From: a virus
Strand: one strand, 5' to 3'
Length of the DNA stretch: 64,000 nt
IMG/VR virus record: IMGVR_UViG_3300025000_000096
Location: 1-64,000 of that record
The position numbers were made by a program, and so were the translations under genes. Numbering within the stretch: the stretch's first letter is position 1; each line of letters opens with the position of its first letter. Positions 7,955 to 15,577 of the stretch are shown here, one piece after another. The notes under the pieces were generated by a model that saw only the letters and a list, made by a program, of their open reading frames with translations, ran no database searches and had not been told where the DNA came from.

Positions 7955-8170
7955 TTACTTCTGCACTCGCTTGCTTATGAAAGCCTCAGCCGCCTTGATT
8001 GCGTCCCCTTCGGCAAGGGCATTTCCACAATGGCGGATGCCATCTGCGTCATCTGCCCACCAGGAATAGATAACCTGACGGCACTCAATGTTTGACGTGA
8101 TCGCCGCAACCACTACGCCATTGGCGTAGCACTCCAAAAGATTAACTCCGTTAGAACTCCAAAAAGGCAT
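7955..8170 (-). CDS. protein, 71 aa, unknown
   Basis: ATG at 8170 is preceded by AGGAGG, the best ribosome site in the area, so the longer frame reaching 8218 is rejected. Small alpha/beta protein with two tryptophans and a C-terminal basic helix. Unknown function. Confidence 0.65.
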   Translation of the reverse strand: MPFWSSNGVNLLECYANGVVVAAITSNIECRQVIYSWWADDADGIRHCGNALAEGDAIKAAEAFISKRVQK

Positions 8171-8178
8171 AAGACCTC

Positions 8179-8424
8179 CTAGATCCCTATTCGAGCAGAT
8201 ATGACGGCCAATGCACAACAGGCAAGTTCAATAACCCTAAAATAGCCCTTGTTGTACCAATCAAACCAGTACAAGCTCATAACAGGGGCTCCGGCGCCTA
8301 TAAAGGAAATAGCTGCACCAGAAAGTCCAGCAGACAGCAAAAGCAGGCCGGTTACAAATTTACCGAGGAAGAAAAAGGCCGAAGCCGTGATCAGCAAGAG
8401 AAAGAAGAAAATTGTTTCAATCAT
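8179..8424 (-). CDS. membrane protein, 81 aa
   Basis: Highly hydrophobic with two or three predicted membrane helices (about 3-20, 26-47, 60-78). Coupled to the 53-aa gene upstream by ATGA. Could be a holin-like or inner-membrane protein. Function unknown. Confidence 0.6.
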   Translation of the reverse strand: MIETIFFFLLLITASAFFFLGKFVTGLLLLSAGLSGAAISFIGAGAPVMSLYWFDWYNKGYFRVIELACCALAVISARIGI

Positions 8425-8582
8425 ATCGAGAACACTCCTGAGTATTCTACATGCAGGAAACCTGCAGTATCTTTGTGGGCTGCTGTTGCAAGATCCGTTG
8501 CCTCAGATTTTGAAGTGGCAAAAACAAAAATGTAAAAGTCTTCTGTTACTGTCCTGACTATGAATCTATACTTTCTGAGCAT
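8421..8582 (-). CDS. small protein, 53 aa
   Basis: Short gene with a GGAG site before ATG at 8582 and overlaps at both ends. Basic N-terminal strand, then an alanine-rich helix. Spacing and coupling support coding; function unknown. Confidence 0.6.
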   Translation of the reverse strand: MLRKYRFIVRTVTEDFYIFVFATSKSEATDLATAAHKDTAGFLHVEYSGVFSI

Positions 8583-8815
8583 TAGTTTCTCCGGGCACGC
8601 TCATTTGGGAACGTGCTGTCAAGCAAAGCGATCTCTGGGTAAGAGTACCAGGAAACAACACCTTTGACGCCGCAAATGCACAGCATGATAAAGTCCTTTG
8701 TAGCGTCTCCGTTGCGGCAGTTCTCATCTTGAAAAACCACCCACTCCTGGCGCAGGCACCTCGGGCACTTGTACATTTCTGATATTCCCTGTTTTATCTT
8801 CTCAACGTCTACCAT
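8582..8815 (-). CDS. zinc-ribbon protein, 77 aa
   Basis: CPRC (about residue 17) and CICG (about 47) form a split zinc ribbon, with a helical N-terminus. First gene after the promoter at 8823-8852, so it opens this leftward transcription unit. Not assigned to a family. Confidence 0.65.
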   Translation of the reverse strand: MVDVEKIKQGISEMYKCPRCLRQEWVVFQDENCRNGDATKDFIMLCICGVKGVVSWYSYPEIALLDSTFPNERARRN

Positions 8816-8822
8816 GCTGTAT

Positions 8823-8852
8823 ATTATACCACATAACTCTACAGATATGCAA
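8823..8852 (-). promoter_or_regulatory. leftward sigma70 promoter
   Basis: Read leftward: TTGCAT, 18-bp spacer, TATAAT with TGTGG before the -10. It matches the 18-bp-spacer class used across the window and starts the unit 8815 to 3193. Confidence 0.75.
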
Positions 8853-8885
8853 TGGGCAATTTTTTAAGCGTGTAACTCTACGAAA

Positions 8886-8932
8886 AAGAGCCAACATACA
8901 CACACTTGTACATTGGCTCCTTTCCTATTTGT
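8886..8932 (-). terminator. intrinsic terminator (leftward)
   Basis: GAGCCAA/TTGGCTC stem with a long loop, followed leftward by a U-run. It ends the unit carrying 9909-8946 just before the next leftward promoter. Confidence 0.7.
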
Positions 8933-8945
8933 AGATTCCGTAGAG

Positions 8946-9215
8946 TTAGTACGGCTTGCGCTTTTCGCCCTCTAAGTACCCTGCATTGAAGTTGTCGAGG
9001 GCAGTTTCGAGGATTGGTGAGCTTCCGTACAGTGTTTCACCATCTTCGACCTGCCAATAATTGTCCTCTGCGTGGAAACGAACAATTGCGGATGGGTGTT
9101 GGTGAACAGCTGATCCGCTGCACCGAGGACAGACTCTTTCCTTGTTGCTGGCAAACAAGGTTAGGCAATGCAGTGCCCGGCACTGATAAACGTTACGCTT
9201 TGTAGTGTTTGTCAT
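8946..9215 (-). CDS. zinc-ribbon protein, 89 aa
   Basis: Two cysteine pairs (CRALHC near residue 12 and CPRC near 29) followed by an alpha/beta region. Overlaps the MazG-like gene by 4 nt. Last gene before the leftward terminator. Function unknown. Confidence 0.65.
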   Translation of the reverse strand: MTNTTKRNVYQCRALHCLTLFASNKERVCPRCSGSAVHQHPSAIVRFHAEDNYWQVEDGETLYGSSPILETALDNFNAGYLEGEKRKPY

Positions 9216-9550
9216 CTTGAATCTCCGCTACCTGAAAGTACTCCTCGCTCTTTTCGACTCTGGAGTTTGTGAAGGTTACTTTGAGCAATAGCGCTCAGGT
9301 CCAAGCCTAGCTCAGTCGCCAAGTTGGCAGCATACCAGAGAACATCGCCAATCTCCTCTGAAAGGGCTGCCTTTGACTTATCCAGGACATCGGCGTACTC
9401 TTCTGGAGGAGAGTCCCTAAGAATCTTCTTGATCTTCCCAGCAACCTCCCCCGCCTCAGACGCCAGGCCGAGAGTTAGATAAACTATGGCTATCTCGTCC
9501 GGGTAGATGGCTGTGTCATACGCCTTTGTTTGGTACTGTGCAAATTCCAT
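9212..9550 (-). CDS. MazG-like NTP pyrophosphohydrolase
   Basis: 112 aa, the length of a single-domain MazG. Shows the metal-binding helices EAGEVAGKIKK (ExxE, about 33-43) and EEIGDVLWY (ExxD, about 66-74). Hydrolyses nucleoside triphosphates to monophosphates plus pyrophosphate. In phages such enzymes are thought to sanitise or rebalance nucleotide pools and fit with the reductase in the same block. Confidence 0.85.
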   Translation of the reverse strand: MEFAQYQTKAYDTAIYPDEIAIVYLTLGLASEAGEVAGKIKKILRDSPPEEYADVLDKSKAALSEEIGDVLWYAANLATELGLDLSAIAQSNLHKLQSRKERGVLSGSGDSR

Positions 9551-9909
9551 CAGAACAACCGACCAGTGGGTTTTTGCCCCTTCTTTTGCATGTTCTGGTG
9601 CTGCACAATTTCTGGATACTCGTAGTCGTCATCCATGGGTCTTGACCGGCCACCCGTAGCTGTTGGACGGGCTTTTGGCTTTGTGGGTAGGAACGAGCCA
9701 ATACCACTCCCCATCCGCTTTGTATGGGAGATAGCTGTATCAGACGGCTCGGCAAATGTGACCAGGATCAGCACTAACAAAATTCCAGCCGCAACTTTCT
9801 GCCAAGAAAATACATCAAAGGCAGTCGGATCGGAGAGGCCAAGAGCATAGATTGCAATGGCCAGGATTGTGTCGAGGACAAAGTCCTTCCAACGGGATAA
9901 AATGATCAT
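9550..9909 (-). CDS. membrane protein, 119 aa
   Basis: Two hydrophobic helices in the N-terminal half (about 9-25 and 36-53), then a long basic, Pro/Gly-rich soluble tail. The topology would also fit a holin-like or membrane-anchor protein, but no lysis genes adjoin it. Coupled to the downstream MazG gene. Confidence 0.6.
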   Translation of the reverse strand: MIILSRWKDFVLDTILAIAIYALGLSDPTAFDVFSWQKVAAGILLVLILVTFAEPSDTAISHTKRMGSGIGSFLPTKPKARPTATGGRSRPMDDDYEYPEIVQHQNMQKKGQKPTGRLF

Positions 9910-10595
9910 GTAAGAACCATCCCTTCCACGCCTGATTTAAGAGCGTGAATTTTGCAAAGGAGCGTGAATACTTCAAATGGGTAATCCAGATTCTCGAAGT
10001 AGTGGTGGTGGAACTCTTCACCCGTCTTTGAGATCCGCAAGAGGTGTGCTGGAAGGTAAATTCCAGTCTTTTCGTAGAACGCCATCTGGTAGGCTGACAG
10101 CTGGATAATGTGGTCAGCGTAGACCCCGTTACTGGTCTTGAAATCAATCAAGCACAGCTTACCGCTTAGAGGGGCAATGAAGTCAATTGTGCCACCATAG
10201 CTGTACATCTCGCTCACAATCCCCATTTCGGATCGGATGTCTGCTGATGAGAAGTCCAGGCTAACTGACTCTGACCACTTGATAAAGGCGTTGAAACCGT
10301 TAGTAGCCTTTTCAAGCTGCTCAGGCGTGTACATGCGCCGGTCAATCGTTGTGGGTGTTAGATGGGGAACATGCGAAGTGATGTACTCCTCAATCATTCC
10401 GTGAGCCAATGTGCCCGTGTCGGCAGCTTCCTGCTTGACAGCGTCCGGGTCTAAGCCAGCAAGCGCCGTCTTCTTGGCCCAGGCAATTAGGACGTTCTTG
10501 TTCCATCCCAGGTTTGTGCCAATGATCGTTGTAACAGAGGGGACAACAATCCCTGCAGCATTCCTATACTTCTGATGTGCCTTTGTGTTAGCCAC
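9906..10595 (-). CDS. RecB/Cas4-like PD-(D/E)XK exonuclease
   Basis: 229 aa. Motifs in order: TLAHGMIEEYI (helix with the family's His, near residue 70), GGTIDFIAPLSGKLCLIDFKTS (the D...DxK nuclease core, near 135-155) and QLSAYQMAFYE (QxxxY motif). This is the RecB-type nuclease arrangement seen in phage exonucleases that process DNA ends with an SSB or annealing partner. GTG at 10595 is chosen because AGGAGG lies 10 nt upstream. Confidence 0.75.
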   Translation of the reverse strand: MANTKAHQKYRNAAGIVVPSVTTIIGTNLGWNKNVLIAWAKKTALAGLDPDAVKQEAADTGTLAHGMIEEYITSHVPHLTPTTIDRRMYTPEQLEKATNGFNAFIKWSESVSLDFSSADIRSEMGIVSEMYSYGGTIDFIAPLSGKLCLIDFKTSNGVYADHIIQLSAYQMAFYEKTGIYLPAHLLRISKTGEEFHHHYFENLDYPFEVFTLLCKIHALKSGVEGMVLT

Positions 10596-10851
10596 TGACT
10601 TTTTCCTCCTCAACCTGGGGTTCTGTCTTCTTTCCCGTCAAACGGGCATAACGCTCAAGGACCTTTGCAAAGTGGTCCGCATTCGACATTCTGCGGACAC
10701 TTCGAGCAGCGACCAATTTACCCAAAGCATCCGCTTCTGATGCTCGACGCTTTGGCCGGTGTGTAAGAATGGCCTGCCCAGCCAATGGGTAGTACACCTT
10801 ATGCCCGTCCGGTAATCTCTTGGCAATATAATGCCTAATTGGTGATAGCAT
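10588..10851 (-). CDS. protein, 87 aa, unknown
   Basis: Basic, arginine-rich protein (HRPKRRASEAD, AARSVRRM) with a helical C-terminal half. The basic character suggests nucleic-acid contact and it lies directly before the RecB-like nuclease, but no family is recognised. Confidence 0.6.
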   Translation of the reverse strand: MLSPIRHYIAKRLPDGHKVYYPLAGQAILTHRPKRRASEADALGKLVAARSVRRMSNADHFAKVLERYARLTGKKTEPQVEEEKVSG

Positions 10852-11203
10852 TCAGTTCCTCCTGGAGAGAGCTAATCAGCGCCTTGATGGTTTCTGCACG
10901 CTCTGCATCCGCTGTTTGAAAGGTGGGCCACTTCCCCAGTAGGAGGAGTTGCCCGATGATTGCATAGTTGGAAATGTCAAGGAGCGTGTCCTGCACAGAC
11001 TCATCAACTACGGACGGTCCATCGGACGTAAGCAGGTTGTTCAGCCGGGACACTTTGTCCATCAGGCGGATAACCACACCTGGGTACCCAGCCTTTCCAA
11101 TATTCCCAGGGCCGTAGTCTCGCATCTTTGCCCGAAAGGTGAGAAACGCCTGATCCTGTAGCCCTACGAAGGTGTTAAAAACGCTTTCTAGTTCTTGGTT
11201 CAT
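10835..11203 (-). CDS. DUF1599-like protein
   Basis: 122 aa. MRDYGPGNIGKAGYPGVVIR followed by MDKVSRLNNLL and ESVQDTLLDISNYAIIG matches the DUF1599 family (nucleotide-modification-associated), found widely in phages next to nucleotide metabolism genes. Activity is not established. ATG at 11203 has AGGAG 6 nt upstream. First gene after promoter 11226-11255. Confidence 0.75.
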   Translation of the reverse strand: MNQELESVFNTFVGLQDQAFLTFRAKMRDYGPGNIGKAGYPGVVIRLMDKVSRLNNLLTSDGPSVVDESVQDTLLDISNYAIIGQLLLLGKWPTFQTADAERAETIKALISSLQEELNAITN

Positions 11204-11225
11204 GCACACTCCTATATGATACATA

Positions 11226-11255
11226 AGTATACCACGTAACCTGTAAAAGTGTCAA
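11226..11255 (-). promoter_or_regulatory. leftward sigma70 promoter
   Basis: Read leftward: TTGACA, 18-bp spacer, TATACT with TGTGG before the -10. Drives 11203 to 8946. Confidence 0.8.
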
Positions 11256-11257
11256 GA

Positions 11258-11281
11258 AAGAAAAATCCCCCGAAGGGGACT
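11258..11281 (-). terminator. intrinsic terminator after ribonucleotide reductase
   Basis: Read leftward: GTCCCC, TTCG loop, GGGGAT, then a U-run. Immediately after the reductase stop and just upstream of the next leftward promoter. Confidence 0.85.
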
Positions 11282-11283
11282 TT

Positions 11284-13137
11284 CTACGTTGAGCACACTG
11301 ACCACTCACATGAGGAGCAGGATTTACACCCCTCAGAGTGGATAACTCCGTTTCCACAAAGCGGACACGACTCTTCTGTATCTTTCGGAGGCTCTTTCTT
11401 CCCCATCAAAATCTGCTCTGCCCGGCTGTTGTCCCGGTACACAGACAGCCCCTTCAAACCAAGATTGTACGCCAGTTTATAAGCCTCTTGAACATCTCCC
11501 TCTGTTGCAGAGGATGGAAAGTTTACCGTCTTGCTGGTGGACTGGTCTATGTACTTTTGGGCAAGGGCGCACACAAATATGTGGTCTTCTGGAGATACTG
11601 AGTAGGCTGTGTCCCATACAGCGTCTGCTTTTCCAAGACTCCGAGAGAGCTGAACGGAGGGATGGACGTAGTTTACAAACTGATCCTCTCCACCAAACAT
11701 CTTAACCCTGCGAACGTACTCCAATGCAAAAACAGGCTCTATGCCGGACGAGCACCCGAATAGGTTGCTAATCGACCCCGTAGGGGCTATGCTCAGCACT
11801 GTAACATTTCGAGTACCGGAGTGAACAATCCGCTTCTTTAGGGTGTCTGGTAGGGTTTCGAAGAACGCAAACTGTACAATCTCTGCACGTTCTGTCTTTG
11901 TTTTCTCAAGCCAAACAGGGGCTGGTCCAAACAGCTCGGCCAAATGTGCAGAGGCACTGTACGAACCGTCCCTTAAAGTCGAGAACACACCAATTAGAAA
12001 GGCGACAGTCTTTGGATTGTTTGAGTACTTAAGCCCCAGCATGGCAAGGGCGTCTGCCAGGCCCATAACCCCAAGACCAATTCTGCGTAGCTCTTCAAGT
12101 GATCGTCTTTGAGTTTCGGAAATGTAGTACCCTCTTTCGAGCTCAAGGGTAATGACGTTGTCCAAGAGATTAACAGCAGACAGAATGTCCTCTGAAAAGT
12201 CCAGGAAGTTAAAAGAGGCTTGGTCGGTGAACGGATTATTTACGTAGGCTCCCAGGTTTAGAGAACCCAAGTTGCAAACGCCTTCCTGATCCAGAACCTG
12301 CTCCGAACATGCGTTAACCCCAACAATTGGGTAGCCAAACAAGTCACTGTTCGACATCTTCTTGGCCGTATCCCAGAACAGGATACCCGGCTCTGCAGAT
12401 GCCCATGCACTGTCCGACAGCTTCTTGAACAGGTCTGCTGCCTTTACAGCGTGCCAGGTTTCTTCTCCATGCGTTGTAAAGCTCATACGCCAATCAGCAC
12501 CGCCTTCGACAGCCTGCATAAGGGCGTCAGACACCCTCACAGAAATGTTTGCGTTCTCTACCCGGCCAGGAGTCCTCTTTATGTGGAGGAAGTCGTAGGG
12601 AAGGGTTCCAGCTTCCTCCTCAAACGGGCGCCAAAGATCTGGGTGGTCATCTGCTATTGAGAAGAGTAGGGCTGCCCGCCTGCCCTCCTGACCAATGGTC
12701 TTACCAGCAGAGGCAATCAGCTCCATAAAGCTTACTGAGCCGGTAGAGGTCTTGGCTGCATTCTTTACAGGAGCACCCTTTGGCCGCAACTTGGAAATGT
12801 CAATTCCGATACCCTGTCCACGAGAAGATGCACGCATAACTGATTGAATAGTGGCTGATATGCTCTCAATCGTGTCCTGCTCTACTTCATGGGTTGTGCA
12901 GTTCATAAGGCTTACCCGAGCATCTTGCACACCGGCAAACGCCAATATGCGCCCGCCCGGAGAGAACCTCTTCAGCATGAACATGCGCAGCGCAGAATAT
13001 TCAAGAGTTGGATCACCCAAAGATAGAAGGCTTGCCAGTTCTTTGAAAAAGGCTGTGGGGTCTTCGAACTTGCCAGCGTACTTCTTGAAGAAAACTGCCC
13101 GGCTGAAAGGGTCACTAAAGTTAAATTCCGATGTCAT
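11284..13137 (-). CDS. nrdJ: class II (B12-dependent) ribonucleotide reductase
   Basis: 617 aa. Reduces ribonucleotides to deoxyribonucleotides using adenosylcobalamin. Seen: the N-A-C-S-E active-site loop (near residue 275) preceded by GVNACSEQ, the P-T-G-S-I phosphate-binding stretch, and a C-terminal zinc-type tail with CPLCG and CKSCSSCEWSVC cysteines that re-reduces the active site. No radical-generating subunit adjoins it, as expected for class II. Shorter than many cellular homologues. Followed by a strong terminator. Confidence 0.9.
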   Translation of the reverse strand: MTSEFNFSDPFSRAVFFKKYAGKFEDPTAFFKELASLLSLGDPTLEYSALRMFMLKRFSPGGRILAFAGVQDARVSLMNCTTHEVEQDTIESISATIQSVMRASSRGQGIGIDISKLRPKGAPVKNAAKTSTGSVSFMELIASAGKTIGQEGRRAALLFSIADDHPDLWRPFEEEAGTLPYDFLHIKRTPGRVENANISVRVSDALMQAVEGGADWRMSFTTHGEETWHAVKAADLFKKLSDSAWASAEPGILFWDTAKKMSNSDLFGYPIVGVNACSEQVLDQEGVCNLGSLNLGAYVNNPFTDQASFNFLDFSEDILSAVNLLDNVITLELERGYYISETQRRSLEELRRIGLGVMGLADALAMLGLKYSNNPKTVAFLIGVFSTLRDGSYSASAHLAELFGPAPVWLEKTKTERAEIVQFAFFETLPDTLKKRIVHSGTRNVTVLSIAPTGSISNLFGCSSGIEPVFALEYVRRVKMFGGEDQFVNYVHPSVQLSRSLGKADAVWDTAYSVSPEDHIFVCALAQKYIDQSTSKTVNFPSSATEGDVQEAYKLAYNLGLKGLSVYRDNSRAEQILMGKKEPPKDTEESCPLCGNGVIHSEGCKSCSSCEWSVCST

Positions 13138-13541
13138 AAAATGTAGTCCTTGATAATGTATAATTTGATAATTGCCCGTGGGTTTTTTGTGTCTCGGTGC
13201 TTGTATAGGTGCTGCTCAACAATTTGGTTATCATTCTTGATAACCTCAGCCGTCTGTAGACAGTCCATGATCATTTCACTGGACAGGTCTGACCTTACAT
13301 TGGCATAGAAAATCCAAGCATCTAAGCGGAGCTTTTCGACCCATTTTACTTTGCAAGCACTCGGAACCTGTGTACAAAAATCCTCCACGTACTTTAACGC
13401 TTTGGAGGATTTTATGATCAATGGCTTTTTGCCGTCTGCAGTGCTTCTATACACCAACTGGCGGCTATTAGACTTCCGGGGTGGAGACCCAAGGATAGTT
13501 TGCTCAAAGATGAGCCTGTACTTATCTTCAATCTGTGTCAT
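13134..13541 (-). CDS. RusA-like Holliday-junction resolvase
   Basis: 135 aa, the family's usual size. Shows GSPPRKSNSRQL near the start, DAWIFYANVRSDLSSEMIMD in the middle and NDNQI later, matching the acidic residues (D/E, D, D) that hold metal in RusA. Resolves branched DNA before packaging. Lies between RNR and an HNH protein in the leftward replication/recombination block. One canonical Asp appears as a Ser/Glu variant, so activity is likely rather than certain. Confidence 0.7.
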   Translation of the reverse strand: MTQIEDKYRLIFEQTILGSPPRKSNSRQLVYRSTADGKKPLIIKSSKALKYVEDFCTQVPSACKVKWVEKLRLDAWIFYANVRSDLSSEMIMDCLQTAEVIKNDNQIVEQHLYKHRDTKNPRAIIKLYIIKDYIL

Positions 13542-13824
13542 GTTTAAAATCCTTGTTAATTGGCGTGTTGTTAGCTTTCTCTAATACTAGCTCTTGCTCA
13601 GAGTCTCCTGTTGGGAACAACAGTGGCCTGTACAGTTCGTGGCAGGCCCGGCATAGAAATAGCTGACTCTTATAGCTCTCTTTGTAGCTTTCAAGGTGCT
13701 TTGCCCGGCCATATACATGATGCACCTCTGCCCCAGCAACCAGCTGCTTTAGAATAAAGAAATGGCGAGTGCAGTACCCGCCATCTCTGTAGATTACCCT
13801 CTTTCTAGTTGGTCCCCGGTCTAT
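13528..13824 (-). CDS. HNH endonuclease with apparent AUA start
   Basis: 98 aa. RDGGYC, EVHHVYGR and LCRACH form a complete HNH (beta-beta-alpha metal) motif. No ATG, GTG or TTG exists between the upstream in-frame stop and the domain. The best-placed start is ATA at 13824, 8 nt after GGGAGG and overlapping the RNase H stop as ATAG. A -1 slip on the A-run AAAAAG could instead fuse it to RNase H. The domain call is firm; the start is uncertain. Confidence 0.6.
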   Translation of the reverse strand: MDRGPTRKRVIYRDGGYCTRHFFILKQLVAGAEVHHVYGRAKHLESYKESYKSQLFLCRACHELYRPLLFPTGDSEQELVLEKANNTPINKDFKHDTD

Positions 13825-14408
13825 CTTTTTATCCTCCCGTTCGAGTGTGTGTACCAGTATTCAACGGCAATGTCCAAGGCGGTTGCGTATGGGTCACCAA
13901 CCTGTCCCTGACAAGCCAGCTTTGCGAGCTGGTCAACCCGCTCATTGTTTTCTACGCCGCTGTGAGCTTTTACCTTTAAGATTGCGACGTTGTGAAAGAC
14001 CGAGAGGGTTAGGATTTCCCCCCAAAGATCTTGGTGGCTTTGGAGGATTTTTGACTTGTTCTTTATGTTTGAGTAGCCATCTATTACATACTGGCTGTCT
14101 GTGTAAACCGCCACATTTGAGGGAGCTTGGAGGGCTCGAAGTGCCCGTAGAAAGGCGGTAAGCTCCATGCGTATGTTTGTAGAGTGCCAAGAAGACCCGG
14201 ACATCTCCTTCTCAACAACTTCTCCGCTACTCCTCATCGTCCGAAGGTAGCAGGCCCACCCACCCCTTCCTGGGTTTGTTGGCATTGTTGATCCGTCCGT
14301 CCACACCTGAACGCCTGGCCAGCCAGACTCTGGTTTTCTCAGTGCGGACTCTAACCTTTCCTGCCGGATTACGCCTGGGTAGGGGCAGGGGGTGTGATTT
14401 TCTGTCAA
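13821..14408 (-). CDS. rnhA: ribonuclease HI
   Basis: 195 aa. The catalytic carboxylates are all visible: D38 (WTDGS), E82 (RMELTAF), D104 (YTDSQYV) and D159 (ERVDQLA), plus H149 (KAHSG). Degrades RNA in RNA-DNA hybrids, for example replication primers. TTG at 14408 with GTAGGAGA upstream. The first 30 residues are an extra N-terminal extension. The N-terminal 182 nt overlap another frame (14227-14628). Confidence 0.88.
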   Translation of the reverse strand: MTENHTPCPYPGVIRQERLESALRKPESGWPGVQVWTDGSTMPTNPGRGGWACYLRTMRSSGEVVEKEMSGSSWHSTNIRMELTAFLRALRALQAPSNVAVYTDSQYVIDGYSNIKNKSKILQSHQDLWGEILTLSVFHNVAILKVKAHSGVENNERVDQLAKLACQGQVGDPYATALDIAVEYWYTHSNGRIKR

Positions 14409-14628
14409 GGTATCTTTCTCCTACCTCTGGTAACGTTTTACGGGCCGACAACAGCAGCTCCCAGCAAGTGCCTAATTGGATGTTCAACAGGCGCCGAGTA
14501 TTGTTCTTTGGGAGCTTGTCAACCCGTTCCTGGCAGGCGGCCAACAGAAGGAGTAAATCCTCCGTTGGCTCGCCAGAGAACAAAGGAATCTGTGCCTTGT
14601 ATAGGGCTAAGAAGGCACGGAGTCGCAT
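14227..14628 (-). CDS. protein, 133 aa, overlapping RNase H
   Basis: Begins 2 nt after the SSB stop (TAATATG). The first 75 residues are leucine-rich and helical and fill the otherwise empty space between SSB and RNase H. The remaining frame runs 182 nt into RNase H in another frame, so the C-terminal part may be incidental read-through. No family recognised. Confidence 0.45.
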   Translation of the reverse strand: MRLRAFLALYKAQIPLFSGEPTEDLLLLLAACQERVDKLPKNNTRRLLNIQLGTCWELLLSARKTLPEVGERYLDRKSHPLPLPRRNPAGKVRVRTEKTRVWLARRSGVDGRINNANKPRKGWVGLLPSDDEE

Positions 14629-14629
14629 A

Positions 14630-14980
14630 TTAGAAAGGCATATTAGCCGGAGACTCTTCTGCCGGAACTTCTCGGTCATTTGCCGGTGGGCGGGGGACGA
14701 AGAAAGCCTGACGGACCACAAACTCGGCAGACTTCTTCTGCACGCCTTCTTTGTCTGTGTAGGCGTTTTCTGTGTACTCAGAGGTGATCCCAATGACATC
14801 ACCCTTCTCAAAGTACTTGCTGATGAACTCGGCAGAGCTGCCAAAAGCTACAGCGTTCACCCACACAACTTCCTCTTTGCTGCGCTGAACAGCCACTGAG
14901 AACTTTGTAACCGCTTTGCCAGCGGCAGAGGTTTTGCCCTCAATCCGACCAATACGCCCAACAAAACTGCATGTGTTCAT
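14630..14980 (-). CDS. ssb: single-stranded DNA-binding protein
   Basis: 116 aa OB-fold protein: opens MNTCSFVGRIGR, then the FSVAVQRS strand, VVWVNAVAFG and a beta-strand ending in VVRQAFF. An acidic, proline-containing tail ends NMPF, resembling the D-D-I/L-P-F tip of SSBs that recruits partner enzymes. Coats single-stranded DNA in replication and recombination. First gene after promoter 15012-15041. Confidence 0.88.
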   Translation of the reverse strand: MNTCSFVGRIGRIEGKTSAAGKAVTKFSVAVQRSKEEVVWVNAVAFGSSAEFISKYFEKGDVIGITSEYTENAYTDKEGVQKKSAEFVVRQAFFVPRPPANDREVPAEESPANMPF

Positions 14981-15011
14981 AAATCGTTTCTCCTATAGTT
15001 GAATAACTAAT

Positions 15012-15041
15012 AGTATACCACATAAATCCACAAATTGTCAA
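15012..15041 (-). promoter_or_regulatory. leftward sigma70 promoter of the ssb unit
   Basis: Read leftward: TTGACA, 18-bp spacer, TATACT with TGTGG before the -10. Opposite it, an extended -10 TGTGGTATACT at 15047-15057 points rightward, so this is a divergent promoter region for ssb and 15079. Confidence 0.8.
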
Positions 15042-15078
15042 GCTTTTGTGGTATACTAATTGAAGTTAGATACACACA

Positions 15079-15357
15079 ATGGAGACATCATTATTGGACG
15101 ACATTACTATAGATGAGTTGTTAATCGACTCTGACGAACCTCTTTTAGAAGATACATTAGCCATCGAAGTAGATATTACAGGGGCAGTGCTCTTACTTCC
15201 CAGCAGGGACATCGTAGTTGTGTGCCTGCGCTCTTTGGGTTATACCCAGCAGGTTGTTGCAGACCTTATGGAGCTGAAAAGGACGACCATTAGCAATGCT
15301 GAGCAGGAAGCCTATGCCAGATTGGCAGAGCTTTTAAAGGACTATAAGAATGACTAA
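15079..15357 (+). CDS. HTH protein resembling sigma region 4
   Basis: 92 aa. Very acidic N-terminus (residues 1-35), then RDIVVVCLRSLGYTQQVVADLM followed by a recognition-like helix, as in sigma70 region 4 or transposase-type HTH. Could be a phage regulator or a co-sigma for the ATTGTAG sites; that link is inference. Driven by the extended -10 at 15047-15057; ribosome site weak. Confidence 0.6.
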   Translation: METSLLDDITIDELLIDSDEPLLEDTLAIEVDITGAVLLLPSRDIVVVCLRSLGYTQQVVADLMELKRTTISNAEQEAYARLAELLKDYKND

Positions 15358-15577
15358 TGGGCATACCTGCTTAGGATGTGACGACACCTGGATTACTTAT
15401 CGGTTTGCCATATGTACAAAGTGTGAGCAAGTGTATGGTCGCAGAGCTACGCAGTGGCCGGACTGGCTACGGGCTCGTTGGAACATGACCCAGAAAGAGC
15501 GAAGAAGCAATCGCAGAAACAGCATAAACTCTGTCAGCTTTTCAGAGCTAGAGGCAGGCTTAAGTGGACCAGGATAA
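15350..15577 (+). CDS. zinc-ribbon protein, 75 aa
   Basis: CLGC (about residue 7) and CTKC (about 22) form a small zinc knuckle; the C-terminal half is basic and serine-rich. Starts by overlap with the HTH gene and runs into the putative small terminase gene. Function unknown. Confidence 0.65.
   Translation: MTNGHTCLGCDDTWITYRFAICTKCEQVYGRRATQWPDWLRARWNMTQKERRSNRRNSINSVSFSELEAGLSGPG

Noticed and set aside
14276-14899. 207-aa rightward frame opposite ssb and RNase H
   Set aside because: It is the antisense shadow of three leftward genes with strong family signatures.
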